NCBI RefSeq assembly: GCF_001668725.1
Contig: NZ_LZKL01000064.1
Coordinates: forward strand, 62,001 to 126,000
DNA length: 64,000 bases
Direction of reading: 5' to 3'
From: Mycobacterium sp. E787
GTDB taxonomy: Bacteria; Actinomycetota; Actinomycetes; Mycobacteriales; Mycobacteriaceae
Notes under the pieces: generated by a model
The model's database searches: none
Told to the model about the DNA's origin: nothing
What the model saw: the letters and a program-made list of their open reading frames with translations, nothing else
Made by a program: the position numbers and the translations under genes
Shown here: in pieces, positions 39,247 through 48,228 of the stretch
How positions within the stretch are numbered: position 1 is the stretch's first letter
Layout of the letters: every line of letters starts with the position of its first letter

Positions 39247-41486
39247 CGCTCCGACAGCCGATACATGGGCTGATCGGTTCCGCCGACCGAGATCGTTCCG
39301 GCGGGGGTGAACTGCCGCACGTCACGCATCGCCTCATAGACCGGGGCGCTGACATAGATGCCGGGCTGTGGTGCGCCCCTGTGCATTTGGTAGGCCAGGC
39401 TCACCGCGGCGCCCCACATGTCGTAGACGAGGCTCGAGCGGCCCACCAGCCCGCTGACGACGTTGCCGGTGTTGATCCCGACCCGAAGGCCCAACTCGTG
39501 ACCGGTCTGGTGGTTGAACCGGTCGATGATGCGGCGCATCTCGATCGCGAAGTCAACGGTTCGGTGGATGCTGTCCAGTCGCGGGGTGATCACCCCGCAG
39601 GTCGCGAGGTAGCCGTTGTGGAACGTCCGAATCCGTTCGACGCCAAGGGTTTCGGCGGCCGAGTCGAATTGCCGGAACAGGTCGTCGACGATTCCCACCA
39701 GTTCGTCGCCCGAGAGGACGTTGGACAGCTCGTCGAGCCCGGAGATGTCGGCGAAGATGATCGCGACGTCCTGATGCTTCTGCGCGATGGTTGCCTCGCC
39801 CTCGCGATACCGCTGGACGATCGACTCGGGCATCAGCGCCAGCAGCAGGCGGTTGTTCTCGTTGCGCTGCTCGTTGAGCAGTTCCTCTTTGATCGCGAGA
39901 TTGCGGCTCATCTCGTTGAAAGCCGCGGTGAGATCGCCGATCTCGTCGCGCGACAGGACAGGAATGTTGATCTCGTAGTCGCCGGAGCTGATCTTGCGCG
40001 TGCCCTCCTCGAGGCGCCGGACCGGCCGCATCGCGGCCTGCGCGATGAGCATCGAGGCCACGCAGATCACGAACACCAGGGTGGCCACCGCGACCACCAG
40101 TGTCTTGCTGAACCTGCCCAGCCGCGCGAAAGCGTCCGAGTCGTCGCGCGTGGCCAGGATCGACCAGTGCAGGTCAGAATGGGCAATGTCCAGCGGCGCG
40201 TACGCTTCCAACTCCTTGTTGCCCAGGTAGTCGGTGGCGCTGATGACGCCGGTCTCCCCGCGCTGTGCGGCTTTGAAACCCGCGGTCGCAACCGGCTGCA
40301 CCAATGTCGTGCCACCCAATCGGAGCGCCCTTTCCACGACGTCGGGCGCGGTGCCGGCGGCGATGGCGTCGCGGCGGTATTCCTCGGGATCTTCGAGGAA
40401 TTCCCGCGAGTCGGAACGCATCAGGCCGTCCGGGCCCGCCAGGTATGTCTCGGTCGAGGGGCCCATGCCGGCGGCCTCCCAGTGCTTGTTCGCGGTCATG
40501 ATGTTGTTGATCTTCGCGATCGGCACCGGGAAGGCCATCACACCAACCACTTTGCCGTTCATCCCGACCGGTGAGACCACCCACGCGGTGGGCGCGTCGA
40601 GCGCCGGCTGATACGGCTGGAAGTCGGTGACCCAGACGAAATCCACGTCGTTGGAGCGCAGCGCCTTCTGATAGGCGTCCCGCAGATTCGATTCGCGATA
40701 CGGGCCGGTGAGGATATTCGTCCCGAGGTCGGGTCCCTTCCGTACGGAATAGACGATATTGCCCTGCATGTCCAACAGCAGCGCGTCGCGATAATCGAAG
40801 CGGGTGACGATGCCGCGGATGTAGAAATCGAAGCGGGCATTGGCCGCCGTCCATGCACTCCCGTCGCCGGCGTCTTCGACGGGTAGCGAATCGGCGTTCG
40901 GCCTCGGCGGCGCCGTGTAGTAGGCCTGAATGTATCTTTGCGCCGGCGAACTCGGCAGAACCGCATGGAGGTCGATGGCGTCGCCCGTCGCCCTCTTGAT
41001 CGGTGCGATCATCTGGTTCTCGTAGTAGTCGACCAGCGACTGCTGCTGGGCGGGACTGATCGTCGAGTTGGCCAGTTGGTCAAAGCCCGTGGTGAGCGAT
41101 GTCGTGGCCTCGTTGATGCTGAATCCGCCGCTGTAGACGATCAGGGAATTCGTCACCTCGCGGAACAGCGCCTGGACCTGCCTTTTCTGCGACTCGCGCA
41201 ACTCGATCAACCGCTCGGACTCGACTTGCCGCAGCGCGTTGCGGCCGGAGATGGCCCCGATGAGTCCGATCACGCTCACGCCGAGGATGCCGGACAGCAG
41301 CATCGCCACCAGGATCTTGGACTGGATGCCGAACCGGAAACGGTGCCAGACCAGGGGCCCGCGCGTTTTCTTGCGCGCCTTTTCCCCCGGGCCGGATTCC
41401 GGGCCGGATTCGGGCGCGTTTTCAGGCTTGTTCGCCGTTCCCGAGTCAGCGGCCGCGTCGGCCGCTTTCAGCTGGGTCGATGTCAA
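39243..41486 (-). CDS. Cache-HAMP receptor with degenerate class III nucleotide cyclase domain
   Basis: 747 aa from TTG 41486, set by GGGAGGG-AAAGG upstream. Order: polar N-terminus, transmembrane helix (about 60-82), large extracellular Cache-like sensor (about 90-455), second helix (about 460-485), HAMP (about 485-540), cyclase domain (about 565-747). The first metal Asp (FADISG, about 579) and the substrate Asp (YDMWG) are kept. The expected Lys and second metal Asp are Arg and Asn (RTFHN, about 619-623), the transition-state Asn is Ser696 and the Arg is Gln700. Normal cyclase activity is therefore doubtful. It corresponds to Rv2435c. It overlaps the downstream MscS-cNMP gene. Confidence 0.87.
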   Translation of the reverse strand: MTSTQLKAADAAADSGTANKPENAPESGPESGPGEKARKKTRGPLVWHRFRFGIQSKILVAMLLSGILGVSVIGLIGAISGRNALRQVESERLIELRESQKRQVQALFREVTNSLIVYSGGFSINEATTSLTTGFDQLANSTISPAQQQSLVDYYENQMIAPIKRATGDAIDLHAVLPSSPAQRYIQAYYTAPPRPNADSLPVEDAGDGSAWTAANARFDFYIRGIVTRFDYRDALLLDMQGNIVYSVRKGPDLGTNILTGPYRESNLRDAYQKALRSNDVDFVWVTDFQPYQPALDAPTAWVVSPVGMNGKVVGVMAFPVPIAKINNIMTANKHWEAAGMGPSTETYLAGPDGLMRSDSREFLEDPEEYRRDAIAAGTAPDVVERALRLGGTTLVQPVATAGFKAAQRGETGVISATDYLGNKELEAYAPLDIAHSDLHWSILATRDDSDAFARLGRFSKTLVVAVATLVFVICVASMLIAQAAMRPVRRLEEGTRKISSGDYEINIPVLSRDEIGDLTAAFNEMSRNLAIKEELLNEQRNENNRLLLALMPESIVQRYREGEATIAQKHQDVAIIFADISGLDELSNVLSGDELVGIVDDLFRQFDSAAETLGVERIRTFHNGYLATCGVITPRLDSIHRTVDFAIEMRRIIDRFNHQTGHELGLRVGINTGNVVSGLVGRSSLVYDMWGAAVSLAYQMHRGAPQPGIYVSAPVYEAMRDVRQFTPAGTISVGGTDQPMYRLSER

Positions 41487-41643
41487 TCGCCTTTCCCTCC
41501 CTGTGACGGGATGCAGCACCGATCACGCAGCAGACTAACGCGCCTGCATCACGATATTGGCGATTGCCGCAAAAGGATCGGCGTCAATATGCCGAGCGTG
41601 GGGGTGCTTTGTGCCGGAATCCGGCCCGGCTAACCTCGCCGTC

Positions 41644-42537
41644 ATGGCACGGGTCTGCGTCGTCGGCAGCGTGAACATGGACCTGACGTTCGGCGTCGAT
41701 GCCCTTCCGCGCCCGGGCGAGACGGTGCTGGGGTCGACGTTGAGCTCCGCGCCCGGCGGCAAGGGCGGCAATCAGGCCGTGGCCGCGGCGCGCGCCGGCG
41801 CGCGCGTGCAGCTCGTCGGTGCCCTCGGCGACGACGCGGCCGCCGCACGCTTGCGGACCCACCTGAAGGCCAACGGTGTTGGGCTCGACGGGACGGTCAT
41901 GCTGCCCGGGCCGAGCGGCACGGCGGTCATCGTGGTCGATGCCAACGCCGAGAACACCATCGTGGTGGCGCCCGGCGCCAACGGGCGGCTGACGCTGGCC
42001 GCCGCCGGTGCGCGCGAGGTGATCGCGGGCTGCGATGTGCTGTTGACCCAGTTGGAGATTCCGGTGCCGACGGCGGTGGCGGCGGCGCACGAGGCCCGCT
42101 CGGTGGGGGCGGCCGTCATCGTCAACGCCTCCCCCGCCGGCCGGGACGACCGCGGCTTGGCCGAACTCGCCGCCGCCGCGGACGTGGTGATCGCGAACGA
42201 GGCCGAGGCCGAACAGTGGCCCTGGCGGCCAAACCATTTGGTGGTCACCCTCGGCGCGGGCGGCGCCCGCTACGCCGGCGCCGACGGCGAGTTCGTCGTG
42301 CCCGCCCCGGCGGTCAAGGCGGTGGACACCACTGGTGCCGGCGACGTCTTCGCCGGGGTGCTGGCAGCGAACTGGCCGAGCGGCCGGGACCCGGATCCGG
42401 CCGCACGTGCCGAGCGGCTGGCGGCGCTGCGGCGCGCCTGCGCCGCGGGCGCGCTGGCCACCCTGGTGCCCGGCGCCGGCGACTGCGCGCCGCGGGCCGA
42501 GGCGATCGACGCGGCCCTGCGGGAAGGCTTTCGGTGA
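41644..42537 (+). CDS. rbsK: Ribokinase (PfkB family)
   Basis: 297 aa. PfkB carbohydrate-kinase motifs: GGKGGNQAVAAARAG near residue 40 and the catalytic DTTGAGDVFAGVLA near residue 225, with Asp as base. It phosphorylates ribose at O5. It corresponds to Rv2436. Divergent from the cyclase gene across 157 bases. The next gene starts at a GTGA overlap with its stop. Confidence 0.9.
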   Translation: MARVCVVGSVNMDLTFGVDALPRPGETVLGSTLSSAPGGKGGNQAVAAARAGARVQLVGALGDDAAAARLRTHLKANGVGLDGTVMLPGPSGTAVIVVDANAENTIVVAPGANGRLTLAAAGAREVIAGCDVLLTQLEIPVPTAVAAAHEARSVGAAVIVNASPAGRDDRGLAELAAAADVVIANEAEAEQWPWRPNHLVVTLGAGGARYAGADGEFVVPAPAVKAVDTTGAGDVFAGVLAANWPSGRDPDPAARAERLAALRRACAAGALATLVPGAGDCAPRAEAIDAALREGFR

Positions 42538-43208
42538 CCAACGCCGGTGATGTAGCCTCGCTGGCGATGACTGCGGTCATGGGAGTTCGCATGCCAGCGA
42601 CAGCCGCCGCCGACATGGCCCTGGTGCTCTTCGCGATATTCGGAGTGCTCGGATTGGGCTGGCGCAGCTGGCTGCAGTATCGGCGCACCGGATCTACCGG
42701 CTTTCGCGGGATCAAGGCCGGTGGCTTGGTGGAACGCGTCGCCGGGATCGGCTTCGTCGTCGCGCTGGCCGTCGCGGTGTGCGCCCCAATCCTGCAGGAG
42801 GCCAAGGTGGTTGGCCCCCTGCGCATTCTCAACGAGGTGTGCATCCAGACCGTCGGCATCGTGGTGGCGACGGCCGGCATCGCGGCAACGGTGTACGCGC
42901 AACTCGAGATGGGCGATTCCTGGCGGATCGGGGTCGACACCAAAGAGACCACCACGCTGGTGCACACCGGCGTCTTCGGCCGGATACGCAATCCCATCTA
43001 CGCCGCCATGTTCATCTTCGGCATCGGGATCGCCCTGGTGACGCCGAACGTCGTTGCCCTGGCGGGCGTTATCCTCCTCGTCGCCACGATCGAGCTGCAG
43101 GTCCGTCGCGTCGAGGAGCCATACCTGCTGCGGACGCACGGCGACGCCTACCGCGCTTACGCCGCCGAAGTCGGTCGATTCGTCCCGGGGGTCGGACTCC
43201 TCCGCTAG
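42534..43208 (+). CDS. Isoprenylcysteine carboxyl methyltransferase-like membrane protein
   Basis: 224 aa if the GTG overlapping the rbsK stop is used; in-frame ATGs at 42568 and 42591 are equally possible and would give 206-213 aa. Four to five hydrophobic segments and the methyltransferase motif GVFGRIRNPIYAAMF followed by EEPYLLRTHGDAYRAYAAEVGRFVP place it in the ICMT/PEMT family. Bacterial members methylate lipids or unknown acceptors. It corresponds to the longer form of Rv2437. Its TAG stop overlaps the TAG stop of the convergent gntR gene as CTAG. Confidence 0.82.
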   Translation: MTNAGDVASLAMTAVMGVRMPATAAADMALVLFAIFGVLGLGWRSWLQYRRTGSTGFRGIKAGGLVERVAGIGFVVALAVAVCAPILQEAKVVGPLRILNEVCIQTVGIVVATAGIAATVYAQLEMGDSWRIGVDTKETTTLVHTGVFGRIRNPIYAAMFIFGIGIALVTPNVVALAGVILLVATIELQVRRVEEPYLLRTHGDAYRAYAAEVGRFVPGVGLLR

Positions 43209-44023
43209 CGCGGCGTGGCCACGTCGTGGGCGATCGTCAAACCATCGGCCATTTCCAGTTCGTCCGCCGTCTGCGTGAGCAGCAGGCGGCTGCGGTTCGG
43301 CGATAGCAGGACCGACAGGTGGTGATGCGGCGCGTCGGCCACGAACGCCAGGCGGTTGACGCGCAGGAGCGCAGCACCGATCGGCGAGTCGAGCAGATGC
43401 GCATTGCGTGGGCCCGCGATCTCGGCGGTGATTTCGTGCCGGATGCGGTCCACCACAATGCCGGCGTCCGCCAGCAACCCGTAGAGCGGCGACCGCCGCA
43501 GCGCGGACTCGGTCAACGCGCCGGCCAATTCGGGCGGTAGCCACGCGTCACTGACCATCAACGGCTCGCCGGTCCTGCGCTGCCGGCGCACCCGAACGAT
43601 CTGCAGCAGCTCGCCGGGCGCTTCGAGCGCCTCGGCTACGGCCCGCGGGGGACGTCGCGTGCCGAGTTCGACCACCTCGACATCGGTCTCGAATTGCGTC
43701 TGGCGCAGTCCCTCCATGTACGAGCCGCCCACCGCAGGATCCGACGGACTGTGGTCGCGCACGAACGAGCCGACGCCGTGCCTGCGCTCGATGTATCCCT
43801 GATCGGCCAGGTCCGCCAGCGCCCGGCGGACCGTGATGCGGGAAACGCCGAACTGATCGCACAGCGTCTGTTCGGTGGGCAACGCCTCGCCGGGCGCGAT
43901 GACGCCCCGGTCGATCTCGTCGTGCAGCACCAGGAACAACTGCCGGTGCAATGGCACCCCGGCAACGGCGGACACAGGCCCCGCCTTGCCGCCGCCGCCC
44001 CGCACGGTCGTCAATGCTTCCAC
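43205..44023 (-). CDS. GntR/HutC-family transcriptional regulator
   Basis: 272 aa from GTG 44023 with a GGGAGG site 6-11 bases upstream. The N-terminal winged helix has the GntR pattern EQTLCDQFGVSRITVRRALADLADQGYIERRHGVGSFV (split here as TEQTLCDQFGVSR and ITVRRALADL), followed by a UTRA ligand-binding domain of the HutC type. It is transcribed away from the MmgE/PrpD operon with a 32-bp palindrome between them, so it most likely represses both itself and the operon and responds to a substrate of that pathway. Confidence 0.9.
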   Translation of the reverse strand: MEALTTVRGGGGKAGPVSAVAGVPLHRQLFLVLHDEIDRGVIAPGEALPTEQTLCDQFGVSRITVRRALADLADQGYIERRHGVGSFVRDHSPSDPAVGGSYMEGLRQTQFETDVEVVELGTRRPPRAVAEALEAPGELLQIVRVRRQRRTGEPLMVSDAWLPPELAGALTESALRRSPLYGLLADAGIVVDRIRHEITAEIAGPRNAHLLDSPIGAALLRVNRLAFVADAPHHHLSVLLSPNRSRLLLTQTADELEMADGLTIAHDVATPR

Positions 44024-44045
44024 ACCGCCTCCCTTGCGCCCGGCC

Positions 44046-44077
44046 GATCAGTTGTTATATGTATATAACAACTGATC
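44046..44077. promoter_or_regulatory. 32-bp near-perfect palindrome, GntR operator
   Basis: Fifteen of sixteen base pairs match around a central GT; the left arm reads GATCAGTTGTTATAT and the right arm is its complement. The inner part (TTGTTATATGTATATAACAA) is sharply AT-rich in a GC-rich genome. It sits in the 75-base gap between the divergent gntR and MmgE/PrpD genes and would cover both promoters. GntR/HutC proteins bind such inverted repeats as dimers. Confidence 0.85.
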
Positions 44078-44098
44078 CCAACCGCGCAGGGAAGGCCG

Positions 44099-45529
44099 AT
44101 GACCGCCGTGCAACAGCAGCCCGCCACCGATCCGGCGGGGCCGACCGGCCGCCTGGCCACCTGGGTCGCCGGTCTCACGCTCGACGATGTCCCCCAGGCC
44201 GTCGTCGAGCGTGCCAAACACCTGCTGCTCGACGGCCTCGGTTGCGCGCTGGTGGGGGCCCAACTGCCGTGGTCACGCATCGCGACTGCGGCCGTACTCG
44301 GCCTGGAGGGCCCCGGCGACACTGTGCTCATCGGGACCGGACGCACCGCCGGCGCACCCGCGGCCGCCGTCCTCAACGGCACCTTCATCCAGGGCTTCGA
44401 GCTCGACGACTTCCATCCCCTGGCCCCGCTGCACAGCTGCTCGCTGCTGATCCCGGCGCTGCTGTCGACGGCGTCGACGCGGCCGGCAGCCACGCGGGGC
44501 GCCGACCTACTGCTCGCGGCGATCGCCGGCTTCGAAGTCGGCCCCCGCGTCGGTTACACGCTGCACGGCACGCAGATGCTCGACCGCGGCTGGCACTCGG
44601 GCTCGGTCTTCGGTACCCACCCGGCGGCCATGGCGTCCGGCAAGCTGCGCGGGCTGTCGCCCGCGCAACTCGAGGACGCCCTCGGCCTCGCCGGCACCCA
44701 GTCGGCGGGCCTGATGGCCGCGCAGTACGAGGCCATGAGCAAGCGCATGCACCACGGCCTGGCGGCGCGCAACGGCTTCTACGCCGCGGGTCTCGCGGCG
44801 GCCGGCTATACCGGCATCAAGCGGGTGTTCGAACGCGAATACGGCGGGTTTCTCAGCGTTTTCGGGGAGGGCCACGACCCCGACGCCTCGCTGCTGACCG
44901 GGCAACTCGGCCAGCGGTGGGAGACCACCATCATCATGGTCAAGTCCTACGCCGCGATGGGCGGGCTGCACGGCGCGATCGACGCCGCCAAATTGCTGCG
45001 CAGTTCGGTTGCGCCACAAGATATCTCGAAGATCGACATCACCGTCGGCGAAACCATCTACAAGCATGGTTGGTGGCGCCCGCAGCGGCCGCTCAGCCCG
45101 ATCGGCGCCCAGATGAACATCGGTTACGCGACGGCCGCGGCGCTGCTCGACGGCGACGTGCTGCCCGAGCAGTTCACCCCCGGCCGCCTGGATGCCGACG
45201 ACATCTGGTCACTGATTGCGGCGACGACCGTGCACCTGGACGAATCGTTGACCGACGCCGATATCACCGAGAAGTTCCGCACGGATGTCGCGGTCACCAC
45301 GCGCGACGGTGCCGTGCACCGCGCCCGGGTGGACCTGCCGCACGGCGCGCCCAACGATCCGGTCACCAACGACGAGCTCGTCGCCAAGTTCCATGCCCTG
45401 GCCGACCGCGTCACCAGCCGAGGTCGCGCCGAAGCGATCGAGCGGGCAGTGGTGCGGCTCGACGAGCTGGACGACAACGACAACCTCGTAGACCTGCTCG
45501 CCGCCCCCGTCGCGGGGGCGCTGGACTGA
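44099..45529 (+). CDS. MmgE/PrpD-family dehydratase/decarboxylase-like protein
   Basis: 476 aa, full length for the family. The N-terminus RAKHLLLDGLGCALVGAQLPW and the region FIQGFELDDFHPLAPLHSCS are typical. Members include 2-methylcitrate dehydratase, cis-aconitate decarboxylase and iminodisuccinate epimerase, so the name alone does not give a reaction. It is the first gene after the GntR operator; the ATG follows GGGAAGG. Downstream are a lyase with a KRCGH motif and LeuC/LeuD-like subunits, so a hydroxy-acid dehydration step is likely. There is no citrate-synthase-like gene nearby, which argues against a simple methylcitrate cycle. Confidence 0.85.
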   Translation: MTAVQQQPATDPAGPTGRLATWVAGLTLDDVPQAVVERAKHLLLDGLGCALVGAQLPWSRIATAAVLGLEGPGDTVLIGTGRTAGAPAAAVLNGTFIQGFELDDFHPLAPLHSCSLLIPALLSTASTRPAATRGADLLLAAIAGFEVGPRVGYTLHGTQMLDRGWHSGSVFGTHPAAMASGKLRGLSPAQLEDALGLAGTQSAGLMAAQYEAMSKRMHHGLAARNGFYAAGLAAAGYTGIKRVFEREYGGFLSVFGEGHDPDASLLTGQLGQRWETTIIMVKSYAAMGGLHGAIDAAKLLRSSVAPQDISKIDITVGETIYKHGWWRPQRPLSPIGAQMNIGYATAAALLDGDVLPEQFTPGRLDADDIWSLIAATTVHLDESLTDADITEKFRTDVAVTTRDGAVHRARVDLPHGAPNDPVTNDELVAKFHALADRVTSRGRAEAIERAVVRLDELDDNDNLVDLLAAPVAGALD

Positions 45530-45539
45530 AAGGACGGAC

Positions 45540-46424
45540 ATGGTCACAACCCCCGCCCGCCAGCGGCTCCAAGACCTGCTGGCCAAACGCGAACTCATTG
45601 TTGCGCCAGGTGTTTTCGACGGCATCTCCGCGCAGCTGACCAAACGGACCGGCCACATCGCGGCGTACATGACCGGCGCCGGCGTCGCGGCGTCGGGCTT
45701 CGGGCTGCCCGACATCGGGCTGGTCACCGCCACCGAGATGGCCGACCGGGCCCGGATGATCACCGGCGTTTTGGGCGACGTTCCGCTGATCGCCGACGCC
45801 GATACGGGCTACGGCGCCGCCATGAACGTGGTGCGCACCGTCCGGTCCTACGACGCGGCCGGGGTGGCGGCGATCCAGTTGGAAGACCAGGTGTTTCCCA
45901 AACGGTGCGGTCACCTGCCGGACAAGCAGGTCGTCGACGCCGCGGTGTTCGAACAGACGCTCGCCGCCGCGTTGGACGCCCGGTCGGATGAGGGGCTGCT
46001 GGTGGTCGCCCGCACCGACGCGCGCGCCCCGCTGGGCCTGGACGCCGCCATCGAACGCGCCAACCGGTACGCGCAAGCCGGGGCCGACGTCATCTTCGTC
46101 GAGGCGCCCCGGGACGCCGGCGAAATCGAGCGCATCGCGCGTGAAGTGGACGCTCCCCTGCTGATCAATCTGGTGCTCGGCGGCATGACGCCGCTGCAGT
46201 CGGCTGCACGGCTGCAGGAGTTGGGTTACGCGATCGCGATCCATCCGGGCAACCTGCTGATGCAGGCGACATTCGGAATGCTGCAAAGCCTTTGCGAACT
46301 CAACGGCACGGACATCACCCCGCACCTGCCTGCCGGCCCCGGGGACTTCTTCAACCTCGTCGGCATGGCGGAGTGGCTGGAACTGGACACCAGGTACGCG
46401 CGTAGGGACCCGTCATGGGCATGA
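45540..46424 (+). CDS. Isocitrate lyase/PEP mutase superfamily carbon-carbon lyase
   Basis: 294 aa, TIM-barrel family. The catalytic loop PKRCGH (near residue 120) has the cysteine that marks lyases such as 2-methylisocitrate lyase and dimethylmalate lyase, in contrast to mutases. Metal-site pattern ADADTGYG near residue 82. It starts 10 bases after the MmgE/PrpD gene and overlaps the LeuC-like gene by 10 bases. The likely reaction is retro-aldol cleavage of a branched hydroxy-di- or tricarboxylate to pyruvate or glyoxylate plus a smaller acid. It resembles PrpB in layout, but the cluster lacks PrpC. Confidence 0.87.
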   Translation: MVTTPARQRLQDLLAKRELIVAPGVFDGISAQLTKRTGHIAAYMTGAGVAASGFGLPDIGLVTATEMADRARMITGVLGDVPLIADADTGYGAAMNVVRTVRSYDAAGVAAIQLEDQVFPKRCGHLPDKQVVDAAVFEQTLAAALDARSDEGLLVVARTDARAPLGLDAAIERANRYAQAGADVIFVEAPRDAGEIERIAREVDAPLLINLVLGGMTPLQSAARLQELGYAIAIHPGNLLMQATFGMLQSLCELNGTDITPHLPAGPGDFFNLVGMAEWLELDTRYARRDPSWA

Positions 46425-47662
46425 CCGTCATCGAGAAGATCCTCGCCCGCAAGGCCGGCCGCGACTCGGTGTCACCGGGCGACACCGTCGTGGTCGACGT
46501 CGACATGACCGTCCTGATCGACCTGCAGTTCGCCACCATGTGGATACCGCCCAACCGGATCCACGACCCCGACAAACTCGCGGTGGTCATGGATCACGCC
46601 GTGCCCGCGCCGACGATCAGGGATGCCGCCGGCGGCGGACACGCGCGAAAGTTCGTCGCCGACTTCGGCATCGAGCGCTTCTACGACGTCGGGCGGCACG
46701 GCATCTGCCACCAGGTCATCGCCGAGAACGGGCTGGCGCGCCCAGGCGAGATCCTGGCCTGCACCGACTCCCACACGTGCGCCGCCGGCGCCTACAACAC
46801 CGCGGCCCGCGGGCTGGGGCCCGCCGAGGTGTACTCGATCATGTGCACCGGCACGACGTGGTTCCAGGTCGCGCCGACGATCCGCTACGAGCTCGACGGC
46901 GTCAAACCAAAAGCGGTGAGCGGCAAGGACATCTTCCTGCACATCGCCGCCGAGTACGGCGACGCCGCCAACCTGAACCTGGAGTTCGGCGGGCCCGGGC
47001 TCGCCGGCATCCCGATGCACGACCGTCGCACCATCGCCACCCAGGGCGCCGAGGTGTCGGCCGATTTCAGCACCTTCGAACCCGACGCGGTCCTGGACCG
47101 CTTCCTCAACGACGCCGGCGTCACCGGATACGACGCTGCGGCACCGGATCCCGACGCCGCTTACCGCGACGTCCGGCGCGTCGACCTTGCGACGCTGGAA
47201 CCCTACGTCGCGCGGCCGGGCACCGTCAGCCGCAACGGGCTGCCCGTCTCGCAGCTGGATCGGCAGAAGGTGGACCAGGCGTTCATCGGGTCCTGCGCGA
47301 ACGGCCAACTCGAGGACCTCGAGATCGCCACTGAAGTGTTGCGCGGCAACACCGTCGCGCCCGGCGTGCGGCTGCTCGTCACGCCCGCCTCACAGGCGGT
47401 GTACCGGGAGGCCATGCGGCTGGGCTACCTGCAGGACCTCGCGGACGCCGGCGCGGTGATCACGAACTCGACGTGCGGCGCGTGTTTCGGCTACCACATG
47501 GGTGTGGTGGGCCCCGGCGAGGTGTGCATCACGTCCAGCACCCGCAACTTCACCGGCCGGATGGGCAGCACCGAGGCGGAGATCTTCATGGCCTCGCCGG
47601 CGACCGTTGCCGCGTCCGCCGTCACCGGATACATCACCGACCCGAGGAACGTGACGGCATGA
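46415..47662 (+). CDS. Aconitase-family large subunit (LeuC/homoaconitase-like)
   Basis: 415 aa from ATG 46415; a second ATG at 46421 is possible. The 4Fe-4S ligands are visible in CTDSHTC, GSCANG and TCGACFG. This is the large-subunit form that works with a separate small subunit, encoded next with an ATGA overlap. Such two-subunit enzymes isomerise or hydrate 2-hydroxy acids such as isopropylmalate, citramalate, homocitrate or dimethylmalate. The context (GntR, MmgE/PrpD, lyase) points to catabolism, not leucine synthesis. M. tuberculosis leuCD lies elsewhere in the genome. Confidence 0.88.
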   Translation: MGMTVIEKILARKAGRDSVSPGDTVVVDVDMTVLIDLQFATMWIPPNRIHDPDKLAVVMDHAVPAPTIRDAAGGGHARKFVADFGIERFYDVGRHGICHQVIAENGLARPGEILACTDSHTCAAGAYNTAARGLGPAEVYSIMCTGTTWFQVAPTIRYELDGVKPKAVSGKDIFLHIAAEYGDAANLNLEFGGPGLAGIPMHDRRTIATQGAEVSADFSTFEPDAVLDRFLNDAGVTGYDAAAPDPDAAYRDVRRVDLATLEPYVARPGTVSRNGLPVSQLDRQKVDQAFIGSCANGQLEDLEIATEVLRGNTVAPGVRLLVTPASQAVYREAMRLGYLQDLADAGAVITNSTCGACFGYHMGVVGPGEVCITSSTRNFTGRMGSTEAEIFMASPATVAASAVTGYITDPRNVTA

Positions 47663-48228
47663 CGATCCGCTCGCTGAAATTTCACGGCAAGCTCTGGGTG
47701 TTCGGCGACAGCCTCAACACCGACGCCATGTACCCGGCCTTCGCCATGAAGATGGATCCGCCCGAGGCGGCCAAGCACATCTTCTACGAGGTGCGCCCCG
47801 GCTGGACCGAGCAGGTCTCGCCGGGCGATATCGTCGTGGCGGGCAAGAACTTCGGGGTGGGCTCGTCGCGCCCTGTCGCGGCGTTGTTCACCGAGCTCGG
47901 CGTCGCCGGTCTGGTCGCCGAGGAATTCAATTCGCTGTTCTTCCGCAACGCCGTCAACGCCGGCCTGCCGGCGATGACCGTGCCCAACGCCACCGAGGTG
48001 TTTCGCGAGGGCGACACCGGAACCTTCGATCTGGCCGCCGGCACCTGGCGAAACGACACCACGGGAGCCTCGGGCAATGTCCCCCCACTGCCCGATCTGA
48101 TCCTCGAGATCATCGAAAGCGGCGGCGTGCTCCCCCGGTTGGCCGAACAGGGATACCTGCCGGCCGAACTCGGGGACGCCCTGCGGTCGAGCACGGTCGC
48201 CATGCGCGGCGCCGGAAGCGGCGCCTGA
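47659..48228 (+). CDS. Aconitase-family small subunit (LeuD-like)
   Basis: 189 aa. Swivel-domain motifs: [14 protein letters not shown] and [15 protein letters not shown], typical of isopropylmalate-isomerase-type small subunits; the loop after GSSR selects substrate and here reads PVAALF. It overlaps the large subunit by ATGA, so the two are made in equal amounts. The downstream PEBP gene begins at a TGATG overlap with its stop. Confidence 0.88.
   Translation: MTIRSLKFHGKLWVFGDSLNTDAMYPAFAMKMDPPEAAKHIFYEVRPGWTEQVSPGDIVVAGKNFGVGSSRPVAALFTELGVAGLVAEEFNSLFFRNAVNAGLPAMTVPNATEVFREGDTGTFDLAAGTWRNDTTGASGNVPPLPDLILEIIESGGVLPRLAEQGYLPAELGDALRSSTVAMRGAGSGA

Noticed and set aside
37840..41486. Standard adenylate cyclase regulating the channel by cAMP
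   Set aside because: Four of the six canonical catalytic positions are substituted, so ordinary cyclase activity should not be assumed.
44099..47662. Complete methylcitrate cycle
   Set aside because: No citrate or methylcitrate synthase gene is present, and an aconitase-type two-subunit enzyme is not part of the usual mycobacterial prpDC set.
46415..48228. LeuC/LeuD of leucine biosynthesis
   Set aside because: The context is a GntR-controlled operon with MmgE/PrpD and a lyase; leucine genes would be expected near leuB or alone, and lyase pairing points to catabolism.
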